Shown here in pieces: positions 28,813 through 43,929 of a stretch of 64,000 nucleotides of DNA (the stretch's first letter is position 1; the number at the start of each line of letters is the position of its first letter). The notes beneath the pieces were generated by a model, which saw only the letters and a list, made by a program, of their open reading frames with translations, did not search any database and was not told the DNA's origin. Made by a program: the position numbers and the translations under genes. This stretch comes from Sacculina carcini. Its lineage: Eukaryota; Arthropoda; Thecostraca; Sacculinidae. The stretch lies in NCBI GenBank assembly GCA_916048095.2, contig OU696574.1, positions 9,402,587 through 9,466,586 on the forward strand. Reading direction: 5' to 3'.

Positions 28813-31166
28813 TTGGAACAAAGTAAGCTACTGAATTTTACTGTGTAATTTAATTGGTTTAATTTCAAGTTGCATACGCTTAAGTTGCATAAGGATACGG
28901 ATTGTAATATCATGCAATGCCAAGTATATGCATATGCTGTTTTAGAGGAAGCATTAATCTGGAATTATAGAGATGTTTCATTGTTTTGATAGTGTTACAC
29001 CTCTGAATTACTACACACGAAGGACGGGTGTGAATTTGAGTAGTGTTGAGGGAAAAACATCGTCAATAATTAAAACAAGAATTTACAAATTTGACTTTTT
29101 CTATTGGTCGTTTTTCATCAATTTTGTTTGTGTTTGTTTCGTGTTTGAGTTCCGAATTATTCCGCACGCCGGGCAGCTTGAAATATGAGGCGGGTTGTGG
29201 AAAAACATGTTTTCTAAATTGAAACATAAATTTCACATTTAGACTTTCATATTGGCTTGGACTTTCCTATGGGTTTGTTTTTCTTTTTCAATTTTCACTA
29301 ATTTTTTTATTAATTGAATATTAATTATATTTTATGAACTGTTCCGCACGACGGGCGAATTAAATGTATCTATAAAGAGTGGGTTTAAATGATAGCGAGG
29401 TATATGATATTTTGCTAGCAGTAAATATTCTAGCGATGAAAGTAGAATAGCTCCTAAGCAAATGATTTTGGAGAATGATGTGAACCTTTAAATATATTTT
29501 GCGATCTGATGATATATGTATTAGGAATAATACGTAGCAGAATATAGATTGCATAATATAATATCGGCTGTAATATCAAGGGCTGTAATATCGGTGTAAT
29601 CCAAAAAATAACAACTGTATGAATATGATGCATTATTGGAAGCATAATCGGGAATTATGAGAAAATATGATAATGGTGTATAATTATATCGCATTATGCA
29701 ACAAATGTGAATTTAGCTGCCTTACAGTTTGGTTCCGATACTATATTGGCGGGTTGAGAGAAAAGTATTGGTGGGCCGCGTGTGTGGGACCCCTGGGGTA
29801 GATAATATCAGTCTTCTGATTACAAATTATGATCGCATCAGTATATTTTGTGATCACAAACTAATAAGTTAAATCACCTCAGACTAGGCTGAGTGCGGTC
29901 AAGATTGGATGGTTGGGCTGGGTTGGCTAGGTTTGACTCAGGTTATATTGGGTTTTAATGATAGCGGAAAATATATAAATTTTAGCAATAAATATTATAG
30001 TGGTAAAAGTGAAATAGTACTTAAGCAAATGATATTGGGGAATGATGTTAAGTAATAAATATAGTTTGGAAACATTCTGATGAAAAGATTTCATCATCTT
30101 TCATTGTTTGTTTCGTGTTTGTGTTCTGAATTATACCACACGACGGGCAGATTTATATATCAGGCGGGTTGAGGGATAATATTTGTCAAAATAAGAACAA
30201 AAATATTCACATTTAGACTTTTCTATAAGTTAAGATATATATAGGTTACATTTTTTGGTTTTCAATTTGTATTCATTATATTCTATGGATTTTATATGAA
30301 TTTTATTGTATGAATTGTTCCGCACGACGGGCGGGTTTAAAAAAGTGTTTTTAGTTCATTTTTTCAAATGGTTCATTTAAAAAAGGTATTTTTTTATAAT
30401 AAAAATGCTCCGCGGGCAGCAACTATAGACAATAGAACGTTCAATTTACCCTGTAGAATTATTCCATACACAAAACCAATGGATTTGATATTTGGATTTG
30501 ATATTTGATAAATGGAAAATATTTCCCCTCAGTCCGTCTGACGGACTGAGGGGAAATATTTTGTCGAAATATAAATAATTAAACTTATAATTTTCAATTG
30601 ATTAATATTTTTATGAGTTTACCCTAATTCATTTTTAATTTTCTATATTTTTTTATGAATTGAATATGAATTTCATGTTATGAATTGCTCCGCACAACGG
30701 GCGGGTTTTAATGCTATATATATACATAAAGAAGAAATTATCTGTCTGTCTGTGTATGTATGCTCGAATATGAGGTGACATAATTGCGCTGGTTCATGGT
30801 TCGCTGGTTCAATGATCAGGGGCTTCAAACGCAAACGAAGCGATGGCTCATTTTTATGAAATAAAAATGTCCCGCGGGCAGCAATAAAACGTTCAATTTC
30901 ACCGTGTAGAATATATTAATATACAAAACTAATGGATTTGACTTCATGAACCAGAACGGATGGTGTTCGAGTTTTGAATTATTCCGCACGTCTGCCGGGT
31001 TTAAATATGAGGGGGGCTGAGTGAAAATATTTTGTCAAAATAAAATTAAAAATAATGAAATTTAGACTTTTTGATTGATTAAGGTTTTTATGAGTTTGCC
31101 TTATTTATTTTTAATTTGCAATATTTTTATGAATTGCTCCGCACAACGGGCGGGTTTTAATGCTAG
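28813..31166 (+). repeat. GC-core repeat mosaic downstream of kinase B
   Basis: Counterpart of 12390-14743. No gene. It includes a copy of the 47-bp palindrome at 30516-30562. Confidence 0.65.
30516..30562. repeat. 47-bp perfect palindrome, copy B
   Basis: Identical to 14093-14139: 23-base arms around a central T. Confidence 0.95.
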
Positions 31167-32717
31167 TCTATATATATATAAGAGATCCTCTGTCTGTCTG
31201 TCTGTGTGTCCCACCCTCCTTGTTCCATTTTCTATCAGCTACTACTCGGCCACCACTTGGCGTACCCGCTAACAATTTATACCATTACGTTGGAAATTTT
31301 CTTGTCTACACGACAGGTTAAATTTTAAATTTTAAAAATCAAACCAAAAAAAGTTATACCGGTAAAAAGACAAAATGAACCCTGAAAAATGCGAAAATTT
31401 TGGTCAATATTCTACAATCTACTCCTCATAAACCAGCAATGGTACAACTATACGAATCATACCACTGTGTAGGAATTTTCTGTTCTACAAGATAGGCTAT
31501 AATTCATTCCTAAAAATTAATTATAAAACATGTAAAATTGAAAGAAAATCAATATACATTCAAAATTTCATTTAAACTCCACGCGTCCGATTTTCTACAC
31601 TTTTTTCTCTATTTCTCAAAAACTAATTATCACACATCTAAATAAATAATACCATCATGCTGGGAATTTTGTTTTCTACAGCACGGTACAAATTTTAATT
31701 TTCCACAGTGTATTAAAAAAAAGTTACGGCGGTGTGGAGTCAAAATGACAAAGTCAAAAAGGTAAAATTAGCACACAAAAACGTGAATATTTTGGTCAAT
31801 ATTCCGCTATCTATTCCTCATAAACCAGCAATGGTACAGCTATAAAAATTATACTATTGTGTAGAGAATTTTGTGTTCTACAAGATAAGCTATAATTTAT
31901 ACCCACAAATGATACACAAAACGTGTACATTGGCAAAATTCTCAAATACATCCAAAATTACACTCGAACACCGGGCGAATAAAATTAATTCATTTTTCTA
32001 CTATTTCTCAGTAACTATTTATTACACATAAAAATAAATTATACCATGTGATGGAAATTTTGTTTTCTACAATACGGTATAATTTTTAATTTTTCAAAGT
32101 GTATCTGAAGGAAGTTACGGCGGTGTAAAGTCAAAAGGACATATTACCAAGTTGACAGCTATTATGCGCACTTGCGATTACACAGGAATATACTACTGTG
32201 TAGATAATTTTGTGTTCTACAAGATAAGCTATAATTTATACCCACAAATGATACAAAAAACGTGTAAAATTCGCAAAATTCTCAAATACATCAAAAATTA
32301 CACTTGAACACCGGGCGACTAAAATAAATTCATTTTTCTACTATTCCTCAGTAACTATTTGTTATACATAAAAATAAATTATACCATCGCGCTAGAAATC
32401 TTGTTTTCTACAATGCGGTATTATTTGTAATTTTCCAAAGTGTATCTGAAAGAAGTTACGGCGGTGTAAAGTCAAAAGGACATGATACCATGTTGACAGC
32501 TATTATGCGCACTTGCGATTACACAGGTATATACACCGATTAAATTTCACTGAAGCCCAATCACAATTAAGAATGCATCATATTAGCTCCAAGCATGGAT
32601 GGTGTGGTTTTATTGCGTACAGCTTAATTAATGCTACACTATACTGAATAGAAAGGCTTTATTGTCCTCAATATTTACACCTCAATTGTTCCGCACGACG
32701 GGCTGGTAAAATACTAC
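31167..32717 (+). mobile_element. 1.55-kb Helentron-like repeat element
   Basis: Counterpart of 14744-15954 with one more ~340-bp internal unit (about 32180-32520). It ends GGGCTGGTAAAATACTAC, a decayed form of the usual GGGCGGGTAAAATGCTAC. Confidence 0.5.
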
Positions 32718-33528
32718 TGGGAACAAAGTTAACTACTGAATTTTACTGTGTAATTTAATTGGTTTAATTTCAAGTTGCATACGCTTAAGCTGCATAAGGA
32801 TACGGGTTGTAATATCATGCAATGCCAACTATATGCATATGCTGTTTTAGCGGAAGCATAAATCTTGAATAATAGAGATGACAGAAGGTTTCATTGTTTT
32901 GATAGTGTTACACTTCTGAATTACTACAAACGAAGGACGGGTGTGAATTTGAGCAGTGTTGAGGGAAAAAACTTCGTCAATAATTAAGACAAGAATTTAC
33001 AAATTTATATTTTTCTATTGGATAAGCTTTTTTCTTCATTATATTTTATTTATAGTCCCGCACGACGGGCGGGTTTAAATACGAGGCTGTTCGAGGAAAA
33101 ATATTTTGCCACATCTAAAATAAAAACATTCATATTTAGACTTTTCTATTGGTTAAGAATTTTTATGGGTTTACTTTTTCTTTTTAAATTTCTAATCGTT
33201 TTTTATTAATTCAATATTTATTTTACTTTATTTATTGTTCTGCACAACGGGCGGGTTTTAATGCTAGATGGTGATGTTAAGTTATAAATATATTTTGAAA
33301 ACATTATGATGAAAAAGTTTAGTCATTTTTCATTGTTTTGTGTCTGAGTTATGAATTATTCAGCACGACGGGCAGGTTTAAATATGAGGCGGTTTAGGCA
33401 AACTATTTTGTCAAAATAATATAAAAATATAGAAATTTAGACTTGTTATGGGTTCACTCCACTCTTATGTGTGTGTGTTGGTGTGTGTGATTGTGAATGT
33501 GTATGTCCTTTGCTTGAGTGTGTGTGTG
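32718..33528 (+). repeat. Repeat mosaic joining kinase B unit to second block X
   Basis: No gene. Contains the empty sites of two insertions seen after kinase A: the 523-bp element (32900/32901) and the LTR array (about 33169-33175). GC cores at ~33061 and ~33243. Confidence 0.7.
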
Positions 33529-33570
33529 CAGCGCCTAAGAGACCCTCTAGGTGTAGGGCGCTATATAAAT
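33529..33570 (+). repeat. SINE/LINE-type 3' tail
   Basis: Same tail as 279-320. Confidence 0.45.
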
Positions 33571-35542
33571 ATACTAGCATTAAAACCCGCCCGTTGTGCG
33601 GAACAATTCATACTATTCAATTTGTATTCAATTCATAAGAGAAAAGGAATATGAATTAAAGAAGAGTGGAGTGAACCCATAACAAAGTCTAAATTTATAT
33701 ATTTTAATATATATGTTTATATTAGTTTGCCTAAACAGCCTCATATTTAAACCTGCCCGCCGTGCTGAATAATTCAGAACTCAGACACGAAACAATGAAA
33801 AATGACTACACTTTTTCATCATAATGTTTCCAAAATATATTGATAACTTAACATCACTATCTAGCATTGAAACCCGCCCGTCGTGCGGAGCAATTAATAG
33901 AATAAAATTAATATTCAATTAAAAATCGAATAGATACAAATTATAAAGAAAAAAGTCACCCCATTAAAAGTCTTATCTTATAGAAAAGTATATAGGTGAA
34001 TATTTTTTTATATATTTGGACAAAATATTTCCCTCAAATAGCATCATATTTAAGCCTGCCCGTCGTACGGAAATATTCAGAACTCAAACACGACATAATG
34101 AAAAATGATGAAAAATGAAACATTTTCATCAGAGTATTTCCAATATATATTTATAACTTAACATAATTCCCCAACATCATTTGCACAAGTACTATTATAC
34201 TTTTACCAGTATAATATTAACTGCCGAAAAATTCATATACATACATTCATATACATTTATATACATACATTATATTCCGCATTCATATTAAACCCAATAT
34301 AACCTGACCCAATCCTACCAAACCCAACCCAACCATCCCATCTTATCGTATATCATCTCATCCCCTCTTAGTATCAAACACGCGGCCCACCAATAATGTT
34401 CTCGCAGCCCGCCAGTATAATATAGAAACCAAACTGTAAGACAGATTAATACACATTTATTGAATATTGCCATTTAATTATATATTATTTAATTTAAGTT
34501 CTCATATAGCATTAAAACCCGCCCGTTGTGCGGAGGAATTCATAAAATGAAATTCATATTTATAAAAATTGATATTCATAAAAAATATTACAAATTACAA
34601 ATAGAGATAAAAATTAAAAAGAAAAAAGTAAACCCATTAAAAGTCTTATCTGATAGAAAAGTATGAAGGTGAATATTTTTTTTTTTATTTGGACAAAATA
34701 TTTCCCTCAAATAGCGTCATATTTAAGTCTGCCCGTCGAACGGAAATATTCAGAACTTAAACACGAAATAATATAGAATGATGAAAAATGAAATATTTTC
34801 ATCATGATGTTTCCAAAATATATGCATAACTTAACATCATTCCCCAACATCATTTGCACAAGTACTCTTATACTTTTGCCAGTACAATATTTACTGCCAA
34901 AAAATTCATATACATACATTATATTCCGCATTCATATTAAACCCAATATAACCTGACCCAATCCTACCAAACCCACCCCAACCATCCCATCTTATCGTAT
35001 ATCATCTCATCCCCTTTTAGTATCAAACACGCGGCCCACCAACAATGTTCTCGAATCCCGCCAATATAATATAGTAACCAAACTGTAAGACAGATTAATT
35101 CACATCTATTGTATAATGCGATTTAATTATATATAATTTAATTCAAGTTCTCAACTAGCAGTTAAACCCGTTCGTCGTGCAAAACAATTAATAAAACAAA
35201 GGATATCAATTGAAAAGTGTAAATGTAATGATTTTCAGTTTAATTTTGACAAAATTTTCCCTCATCCCGCTTCATATTTAAACCCACCCGTCGTGCGGGA
35301 TAATTCAGAACTCGAACACGATTTGTTCTGGATCTTGAAGTCAACTCCGTTAGTTTTGTATATGAATTCATTATACACGGTGAAATTGAACGTTCTATTG
35401 TCTATAGTTGCTACCCGCGGGACATTTTTATTTCATAAAAATGATCCATCGTTTCCTTTATGTTTAAAACCCCTGATCTATATCATTGAACCCGCTCAGT
35501 TATGTCACCTCGTATCAAAGCATACACACACACAGATAATTC

Positions 35543-35613
<71 letters not shown>

Positions 35614-36463
35614 TTAAAGTCGCCCGTCGTGCGGAACAATTCATAAAATCTATTCATATTCAATCCATAAAAGAAAATGAATACAAATTAAAAAGCAAAC
35701 AAATTAAAGCTGTAAATATGCTAACTAATAGTAAAGTCCAAATATGGATGTTTTTATTTTAATTTTGACAGAATATTATCCCTCAACCCGCTTCATATTT
35801 AAACCTGCCCGTCGTGCGGAATAATTAAAAATTCAGACACGAAAAATGAAAATTGTCTAAATTTTTATCATAATGTTTCCAAAGTATATTTATAAATTAA
35901 CATCATCTAGCATTGAAACCATCCCGTATAGCGGAACAATTAGAACAAAAAGTAAAATAAATATTGAATTAATAATATTACTAATACAAATAAAAAAATT
36001 ACAAAAGCAAGCCCATAAAAAGTCTTAACCAATAGAAAAGTCTAAATATGAATGTGTTTATGTTAGATGTGGCAAAATATTTTTCCTCGAACAACCTCGT
36101 ATTTAAACCCGCCCGTCGTGCGGAACTATTAATAAAATATAATGAATCAAAAATAAAAAAGCTTATCCAATATAAAAATATAAATGTGTAAATTCTTGTT
36201 TTAATTATTGACAAATTTTTTTCCCTCAACACTGCTCAAATTCACACCCGTCCTTCGTGTGTAGTAATTCAGAAGTGTAACACTGTCAAAACAATGCAAC
36301 TTTCTGTCACCTCTATAATTCCAGGTTAATGCTTCCGCTAAAACAGCATAAGTTGGCATTACATGATATTGCAACCCATATCCTTATGCAACTTATGCTT
36401 ATGCAACTTGAAATTAAACCAATTAAATTACACAGTTAAATTCAGTAGTTTACTTTGTTCCCA
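33571..36463 (-). repeat. GC-core repeat mosaic, block X, second copy
   Basis: Counterpart of 321-3687, 33.25 kb away, without the solo LTR. The empty target CTATA is at 36313-36317. Both ~650-bp tandem units are present. Contains (AT)n at 35544-35611, longer than in the first copy. No gene. Confidence 0.7.
35544..35611. repeat. (AT)n microsatellite
   Basis: AT run of about 68 bp, against 45 bp at 2293 and 59 bp at 41745. Confidence 0.95.
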
Positions 36464-38014
36464 GTAGCATTTTACCCGCCCGTCTTGCGGAACGTTATTG
36501 AGGACAATACAGCCTTTATATTCAGTATAGTGTAGCATTAATTAAACTGTACGCAATAAAACCACACCATCCATGCTTGGAGCTAATATGATATATTCTT
36601 AATTGTGATTGGGCTTCAGTGAAAATTAATCGGTGTATATTCCTGTGTAATCGCAAGTGCGCATAATAGCTGTCAAATTGGCAATATGTCCTTTTGACTT
36701 TACACCGCCGTAACTTCCTTCAGATATCCTTTGGAAAATTACAAATTATACCGTATTGTAGAAAAGAACATTTCTAGCACAATGGTATAATATATTTTTA
36801 TGTATAACAAATAGTTACTGAGAAATAGTAGAAATATGGATAATTTTAGTCACCTGGTGTTCAAGTGTAATTTGGGATGTATTTGAGAATTTTGCCAATT
36901 TTACAAGTTTTGTGTATCATTTATGGGTATAAACTATAGCTTATCTTGTAGAACACAAAATTATCTACACAGTACTATATTCCTGTGTAATCGCAAGTGC
37001 GCATAATAGCTGTCAAATTGGCAATATGTCCTCTTGAATTTACACCCCCGTAAATTCCTTCAGATACACTTTGGAAAATTACAAATTATACCGTATTGTA
37101 GAAAACAAGATTTCTAGCACGATGGTATAATTTATTTTTACGTATAACAAATATTTACTGAGAAATAGTAGAAAAATGAATTAATTTTAGTCGCACGGTG
37201 TTCAAGTGTAATTTTGGATGTATTTGAGAATTTTGCCAATTTTACACGTTTTTTGTATCATTTGTGGGTATAAATTATAGCGTTTCTTGTAGAACACAAG
37301 ATTATCTACACAATAGTATAACTTTTATAACTGTAACTTTGCTGGTCTAAGAGTAATAGATAGCGGAATATTGACCAAAATATTCACGTTTTTTGTGCTA
37401 ATTTTGCCTTTTTGACTTTGTCATTTACACTTCACACCGCCGTAACTTTTTTTAATACACTTTGGAAAATTAAAAATTATACCGTGTTGTAGATAACGAA
37501 ATTCCCAGCATGATGGTATTATTTATTTAGATGTGTGATAATTAGTTTTTGGGAAATAGATAAAAAAATATAGAAAATCGGACGCGTGGAGTCTAAATAA
37601 AATTTTGAATGTAGATTGAATTTTTTTCCATTTTACATGTTTTTTATTTTATTTTTGAGTATAAATTATAATTCGTTGAGTAGAACAGACAATTTTCTAC
37701 ACAGTGGTATAATTTGTATATTTGTACCATTCCTGGTTTAGGAGGAGTAGTCTTCAGAAAATTGAACAAAATTTTCGCATTTTTCAGGGTTCATTTTGTC
37801 TTTTCACCGCTATAACTTTTTTTGGTTTCATTTTTAAAATTTAAAATTTAGTGTTAAGTGTAAACAAGAAAATTTCCAACGTGATGGTACAAATTTTTAG
37901 CGGGTACGCCAAGTGATGGCCGAGTAGCAGCTGATAGAAAATGGACCAAGAAGGGTGGGACAGACAGACACACACACAGACACACACACAGAGGATCTGT
38001 TTTATATATATAGA
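36464..38014 (-). mobile_element. 1.55-kb Helentron-like repeat element, minus orientation
   Basis: Counterpart of 3688-5238 with the same 1551-bp span and point differences. ~340-bp internal repeats start near 36640 and 36979. Confidence 0.5.
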
Positions 38015-39540
38015 TTAATGTAATGTAATATGTATGCTTGAATATGAGATGACATAATTGCGCGGGCTCAATGATATAGATCAGGGGCTTCAAACGTAAA
38101 CGAAGCGATGGCTCATGTTTATGAAATATTAATGTCCCGCGGGCAGCAACTATAGACAATAGAGCGATAAATTTCACCGTATAGAATGAATTTATATACA
38201 AAACTAACGGATTTCACTTCAAGATCCAGAACGGATTGTGTTCGAGTTCTGAAATATTCCGCACGACGGGCGGGTTTAAATATGAGCCGGGTTAAAGGAA
38301 AATATTTTGTCAAAATAAAATTAAAATAAATACATTGAGACTTTTCAATTGATTAAGATTTTTATGAGTTTATATGTTTTCTTTTTTAATATGCAATATT
38401 TTTTTATGAATTAAATATGAATTTCATTTTATGAATTGTTCCGCACAACGGGCGGGTTTTAATGCTAGACGGTGATGTTAAGTTATAAATATATTTTGGA
38501 AATATAATTAATTTTTATAGGTATAATTTTTAATTTTCCAAAGTGTATCTGAAGGAAGTTACGGCGATGTAAAGTCAAAATGTCATGTTGCCAATTTGAC
38601 AGCTATTATGCGCACTTGCGATTACACATGAATATACACTGACTTAATTTCACTGAGGTCCAATCACAATTCACGCACTTGCGATTACACAGGAATATAC
38701 TACTGTGTAGAGAATTTTATGTTCTAAAAGATAAGTTATAATTTATACCCACAAATGATACAAAAAACGTGTAAAATTGGCAAAATTCTCAAATACATCC
38801 AAAATTACACTTGAACACCAGGTGACTAAAATTAATTCATTTTTCTACTATTCCTCAGGAACTATTTGTTACACATAAAAATAAATTATACCATCGTGCT
38901 AGAAATCTTGTTTTCCACAATACGGTATAATTTGTAATTTTCCAAAGTATATCTGAAGGAAGTTACGGCGGTGTAAAGTCAAAAGGACATATTACCAAGT
39001 TGACAGCTATTATGCGCACTTGCGATTACACAGGAATATACTACTGTGTAGATAATTTTGTGTTCTACAAGATAAGCTATAATTTATACCCACAAATGAA
39101 AAAAAAAACGTGTAAAATTGGCAAAATTCTCAAATACATAAAAAATTACACTTGAACACCGGGCGACTAAAATTAATTCATTTTTCTACTATTCCTCAGT
39201 AACTATTTGTTATACATAAAAATAAATTATACCATCGCGCTAGAAATCTTGTTTTCTACAATGCGGTATTATTTGTAATTTTCCAAAGTGTATCTGAAAG
39301 AAGTTACGGCGGTGTAAAGTCAAAAGGACATGATACCATTTTGACAGCTATTATGCGCACTTGCGATTACACAGGTATATACACCGATTAAATTTCACTG
39401 AAGCCCAATCACAATTAAGAATGCATCATATTAGCTCCAAGCATGGATGGTGTGGTTTTATTGCGTACAGCTTAATTAATGCTACACTATACTGAATAGA
39501 AAGGCTTTATTGTCCTCAATATTTACACCTCAATTGTTCC
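38015..39540 (+). repeat. GC-core mosaic fused to ~340-bp satellite units
   Basis: 38015-38505 matches 5239-5725, then breaks off at TATATTTTGGAAATATAATT. It continues with two to three plus-oriented ~340-bp units (landmarks GCGCACTTGCGATTACACAG at ~38598, ~39015 and ~39356). The breakpoint joins the X-block end to a kinase-downstream type element. No gene. Confidence 0.6.
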
Positions 39541-40376
39541 GCACGACGGGCTGGTAAAATGCTACTGGGAACAAAGTTAACTACTGAATTTTACTGTGTA
39601 ATTTAATTGGTTTAATTTCAAGTTGCATACGCTTAAGCTGCATAAGGATACGGGTTGTAATATCATGCAATGCCAACTATATGCATATGCTGTTTTAGCG
39701 GAAGCATTAATCTTGAATTATAGAGATGACAGAAGGTTTCATTGTTTTGATAGTGTTACACTTCTGAATTACTACAAACGAAGGACGGGTGTGAATTTGA
39801 GCAGTGTTGAGGGAAAAAACTTCGTCAATAATTAAAACAAGAATTTACAAATTTATATTTTTCTATTGGATAAGCTTTTTTCTTCATTATATTTTATTTA
39901 TAGTCCCGCACGACGGGCGGGTTTAAATACGAGGCTGTTCGAGGAAAAATATTTTGCCACATCTAAAATAAAAACATTCATATTTAGACTTTTCTATTGG
40001 TTAAGAATTTTTATGGGTTTACTTTTTCTTTTTAAATTTCTAATCGTTTTTTATTAATTCAATATTTATTTTACTTTATTTATTGTTCTGCACAACGGGC
40101 GGGTTTTAATGCTAGATGATGATGTTAAGTTATAAATATATTTTGAAAACATTATGATGAAAAAGTTTAGTCATTTTTCATTGTTTTGTGTCTGAGTTAT
40201 GAATTATTCAGCACGACGGGCAGGTTTAAATATGAGGCGGTTTAGGCAAACTATTTTGTCAAAATAATATAAAAATATAGAAATTTAGACTTGTTATGGG
40301 TTCACTCCACTCTTATGTGTGTGTGTTGGTGTGTGTGATTGTGAATGTGAATGACCTTTGCTTGAGTGTGTGTGTG

Positions 40377-40418
40377 CAGCGCCTAAGAGACCCTCTAGGT
40401 GTAGGGCGCTATATAAAT
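40377..40418 (+). repeat. SINE/LINE-type 3' tail
   Basis: Same tail as 279-320. Confidence 0.45.
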
Positions 40419-41743
40419 ATACTAGCATTAAAACCCGCCCGTTGTGCGGAACAATTCATACTATTCAATTTGTATTCAATTCATAAGAGAAAAGGAATAT
40501 GAATTAAAGAAGAGTGGAGTGAACCAATAACAAAGTCTAAATTTATATATTTTAATATATATGTTTATATTAGTGTGCCTAAACCGCCTCATATTTAAAC
40601 CTGCCCGCCGTGCTGAATAATTCAGAACTCAGACACGAAACAATGAAAAATGACTACACTTTTTCATCATAATGTTTCCAAAATATATTGATAACTTAAC
40701 ATCACTATCTAGCATTGAAACCCGCCCGTCGTGCGGAGCAATTAATAGAATAAAATTAATATTCAATTAAAAATAGAATAGATACAAATTATAAAGAAAA
40801 AAGTCACCCCATTAAAAGTCTTATCTTATAGAAAAGTATATAGGTGAATATTTTTTTATATATTTGGACAAAATATTTCCCTCAAATAGCATCATATTTA
40901 AGCCTGCCCGTCGTACGGAAATATTCAGAACTCAAACACGACATAATGAAAAATGATGAAAAATGAAACATTTTCATCAGAATATTTCCAATACATATTT
41001 ATAACTTAACATAATTCCCCAACATCATTTGCACAAGTACTATTATACTTTTACCAGTATAATATTAACTGCCGAAAAATTCATATACATACATTCATAT
41101 ACATTTATATACATACATTATATTCCGCATTCATATTAAACCCAATATAACCTGACCCAATCCTACCAAACCCAACCCAACCATCCCATCTTATCGTATA
41201 TCATCTCATCCCCTTTTAGTATCAAACACGCGGCCCACCAATAATGTTCTCGAATCCCGCCAATATAATATAGTAACCAAACTGTAAGACAGATTAATTC
41301 ACATCTATTGTATAATGCGATTTAATTATATATAATTTAATTCAAGTTCTCAACTAGCAGTTAAACCCGTTCGTCGTGCAAAACAATTAATAAAACAAAG
41401 GATATCAATTGAAAAGTGTAAATGTAATGATTTTCAGTTTAATTTTGACAAAATTTTCCCTCATCCCGCTTCATATTTAAACCCACCCGTCGTGCGGGAT
41501 AATTCAGAACTCGAACACGATTTGTTCCGGATCTTGAACTCAACTCCGTTAGTTTTGTATATGAATTCATTATACACGGTGAAATTGAACGTTCTATTGT
41601 CTATAGTTGCTACCCGCGGGACATTTTTATTTCATAAAAATGATCCATCGTTTCCTTTACGTTTAAAACCCCTGATCTATATCATTGAACCCGCTCAGTT
41701 ATGTCACCTCGTATCAAAGCATACACACACACACAGATAATTC

Positions 41744-41744
<1 letters not shown>

Positions 41745-41803
<59 letters not shown>
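41745..41803. repeat. (AT)n microsatellite
   Basis: AT run of about 59 bp in the third block X. Confidence 0.95.
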
Positions 41804-41806
<3 letters not shown>

Positions 41807-42418
41807 TTAAAGTCGCCCGTCGTGCGGAACAATTCATAAAATCTATTCATATTCAATCCATAAAAGAAAATGAATACAAATTAAAAAGCAAACAAATTAA
41901 AGCTGTAAATATGCTAACTAATAGTAAAGTCCAAATATGGATGTTTTTATTTTAATTTTGACAGAATATTGTCCCTCAAACCACTTCATATTTAAACCTG
42001 CCCGTCGTGCGGAATAATTAAAAATTCAGACACGAAAAATGAAAATTGTCTAAATTTTTATCATAATGTTTCCAAAGTATATTTATAAATTAACATCATC
42101 TAGCATTGAAACCATCCCGTATAGCGGAACAATTAGAACAAAAAGTAAAATAAATATTGAATTAATAAAATTACTAATACAAATAAAAAAATTAAAAAAG
42201 CAAGCCCATAAAAAGTCTTAACCAATAGAAAAGTCTAAATATGAATGTGTTTATGTTAGATGTGGCAAAATATTTTTCCTCGAACAGCCTCGTATTTAAA
42301 CCCGCCCGTCGTGCGGAACTATTAATAAAATATAATGAATCAAAAATCAAAAAGCTTATCCAATATAAAAATATAAATGTGTAAATTCTTGTTTTAATTA
42401 TTGACGAATTTTTTTCCC

Positions 42419-43929
42419 TGAGATGACATAATTGCGCGGGCTCAATGATATAGATCAGGGGCTTCAAACGTAAACGAAGCGATGGCTCATGTTTATGAAA
42501 TATTAATGTCCCGCGGGCAGCAACTATAGACAATAGAACGATAGAACGATAAATTTCACCGTATAGAATGAATTTATATACAAAACTAACGGATTTCACT
42601 TCAAGATCCAGAACGGATTGTGTTCGAGTTCTGAATTATTCCGCACGACGGGCGGGTTTAAATATGAGCCGGGTTAAAGGAAAATATTTTGTCAAAATAA
42701 AATTAAAATAAATACATTGAGACTTTTCAATTGATTAAGATTTTTATGAGTTTATATGTTTTCTTTTTTAATATGCAATATTTTTTTATGAATTAAATAT
42801 GAATTTCATTTTATGAATTGTTCCGCACAACGGGCGGGTTTTAATGCTAAACGGTGATGTTAAATTATAAAATGTTATGATGTTATATTATGTCAAAATA
42901 AAAATAAAAATATTCACATTTAGACTTTTCTATTGAGTAAGATATTTATGAGTTTATTTATTTATTTATGAGTCATTTTTTCTTTTTTAATTTGAATTTT
43001 TTATGAATATAAATGTTTATAAATATGACTTTCATTTTATGAATTGTTCCGCACAACGGGCGGGTTTAAATGCTAGTATATATATATCTATAATAATAAA
43101 AACGTTATTCTGTCTGTGTGTGTGTGCACAAACGAGTTTTTCACATTTTGGTGATTTTATGCCACGGGTTTGAGGAAAACTGCTCAACAGAATTTACAGT
43201 TTTTTATATCCACAGATTGGAAATTTCGTCTTCTACAAGATGATCTATTTTTCAAATATGTAGTGTTAACATTTCAAAAGATGTAACCGTTTATTCAAGA
43301 CCGTGTCATTTCCACCGACAACCCGCCTTGGTCCATTTTCTGCCAGTTATTACTCGGCAGCCACTCGGTGTACACACTAAAAATTTACACCATAATGTTG
43401 GAAATTATGTTCTCTACACGATAAATTAAATTTAAAAATTTGAAAAATAATTTTAGAAAACGTTATAGCGGTGTAAAGACAAAATGATCCCTGAAAAATG
43501 CCTTGGTCCGCCTTTGTCCATTTTCTGCCAGTTATTACTCGGCAGCCACTCGGTGTACACACTAAAAATTTACACCATAATGTTGGAAATTATGTTCTCT
43601 ACACGATAGGTTAAATTTTAAAATTTGAAAAATAGTTTTAGAAAACGTTATAGCGGTGTAAATACAAAATGAGCCCTGAAAAATGCGAAAATTTTGGTCA
43701 ATATTCTGCATCTACTTCTATCTATCTATCGATTTGTTACGTGTTTGTGTTCTGAATTATTCCTCACGACGGGCAGGTTTAAATATGAGGCGGGTGGAGG
43801 GAAAATATTTTGTCAAAATTAATATAAAAAGATTCACATTTGGACTTTTCTATTGAGTAAGACACTTATGACACTTACACTATTGAGTAAGACACTAGTT
43901 TGTTAATATGTGTTGAAATGTTAAAGGTT
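42419..43929 (+). repeat. Repeat mosaic upstream of kinase C with two-unit VNTR
   Basis: Begins GAGATGACATAATTGCGCG, equivalent to 5268/21353. It lacks about 280 bp present in copy B between TTAAATTATAAA and TATTATGTCAAAATAAA (junction near 42870-42890). Two ~184-bp VNTR units start at about 43327 and 43502. No gene. Confidence 0.65.

Larger units (their letters stand above)
39541..42418. repeat. Third, internally deleted copy of block X
   Basis: 39541-40376 matches the segment before the second block X, and 40377-40418 is the SINE-like tail. From there the sequence follows block X in minus orientation but has lost about 652 bp, leaving one hybrid of the two ~650-bp tandem units. It stops at 42418 inside TTTTTTTCCCT, equivalent to ~2955. 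The LTR site and the minus element are absent. No gene. Confidence 0.7.
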
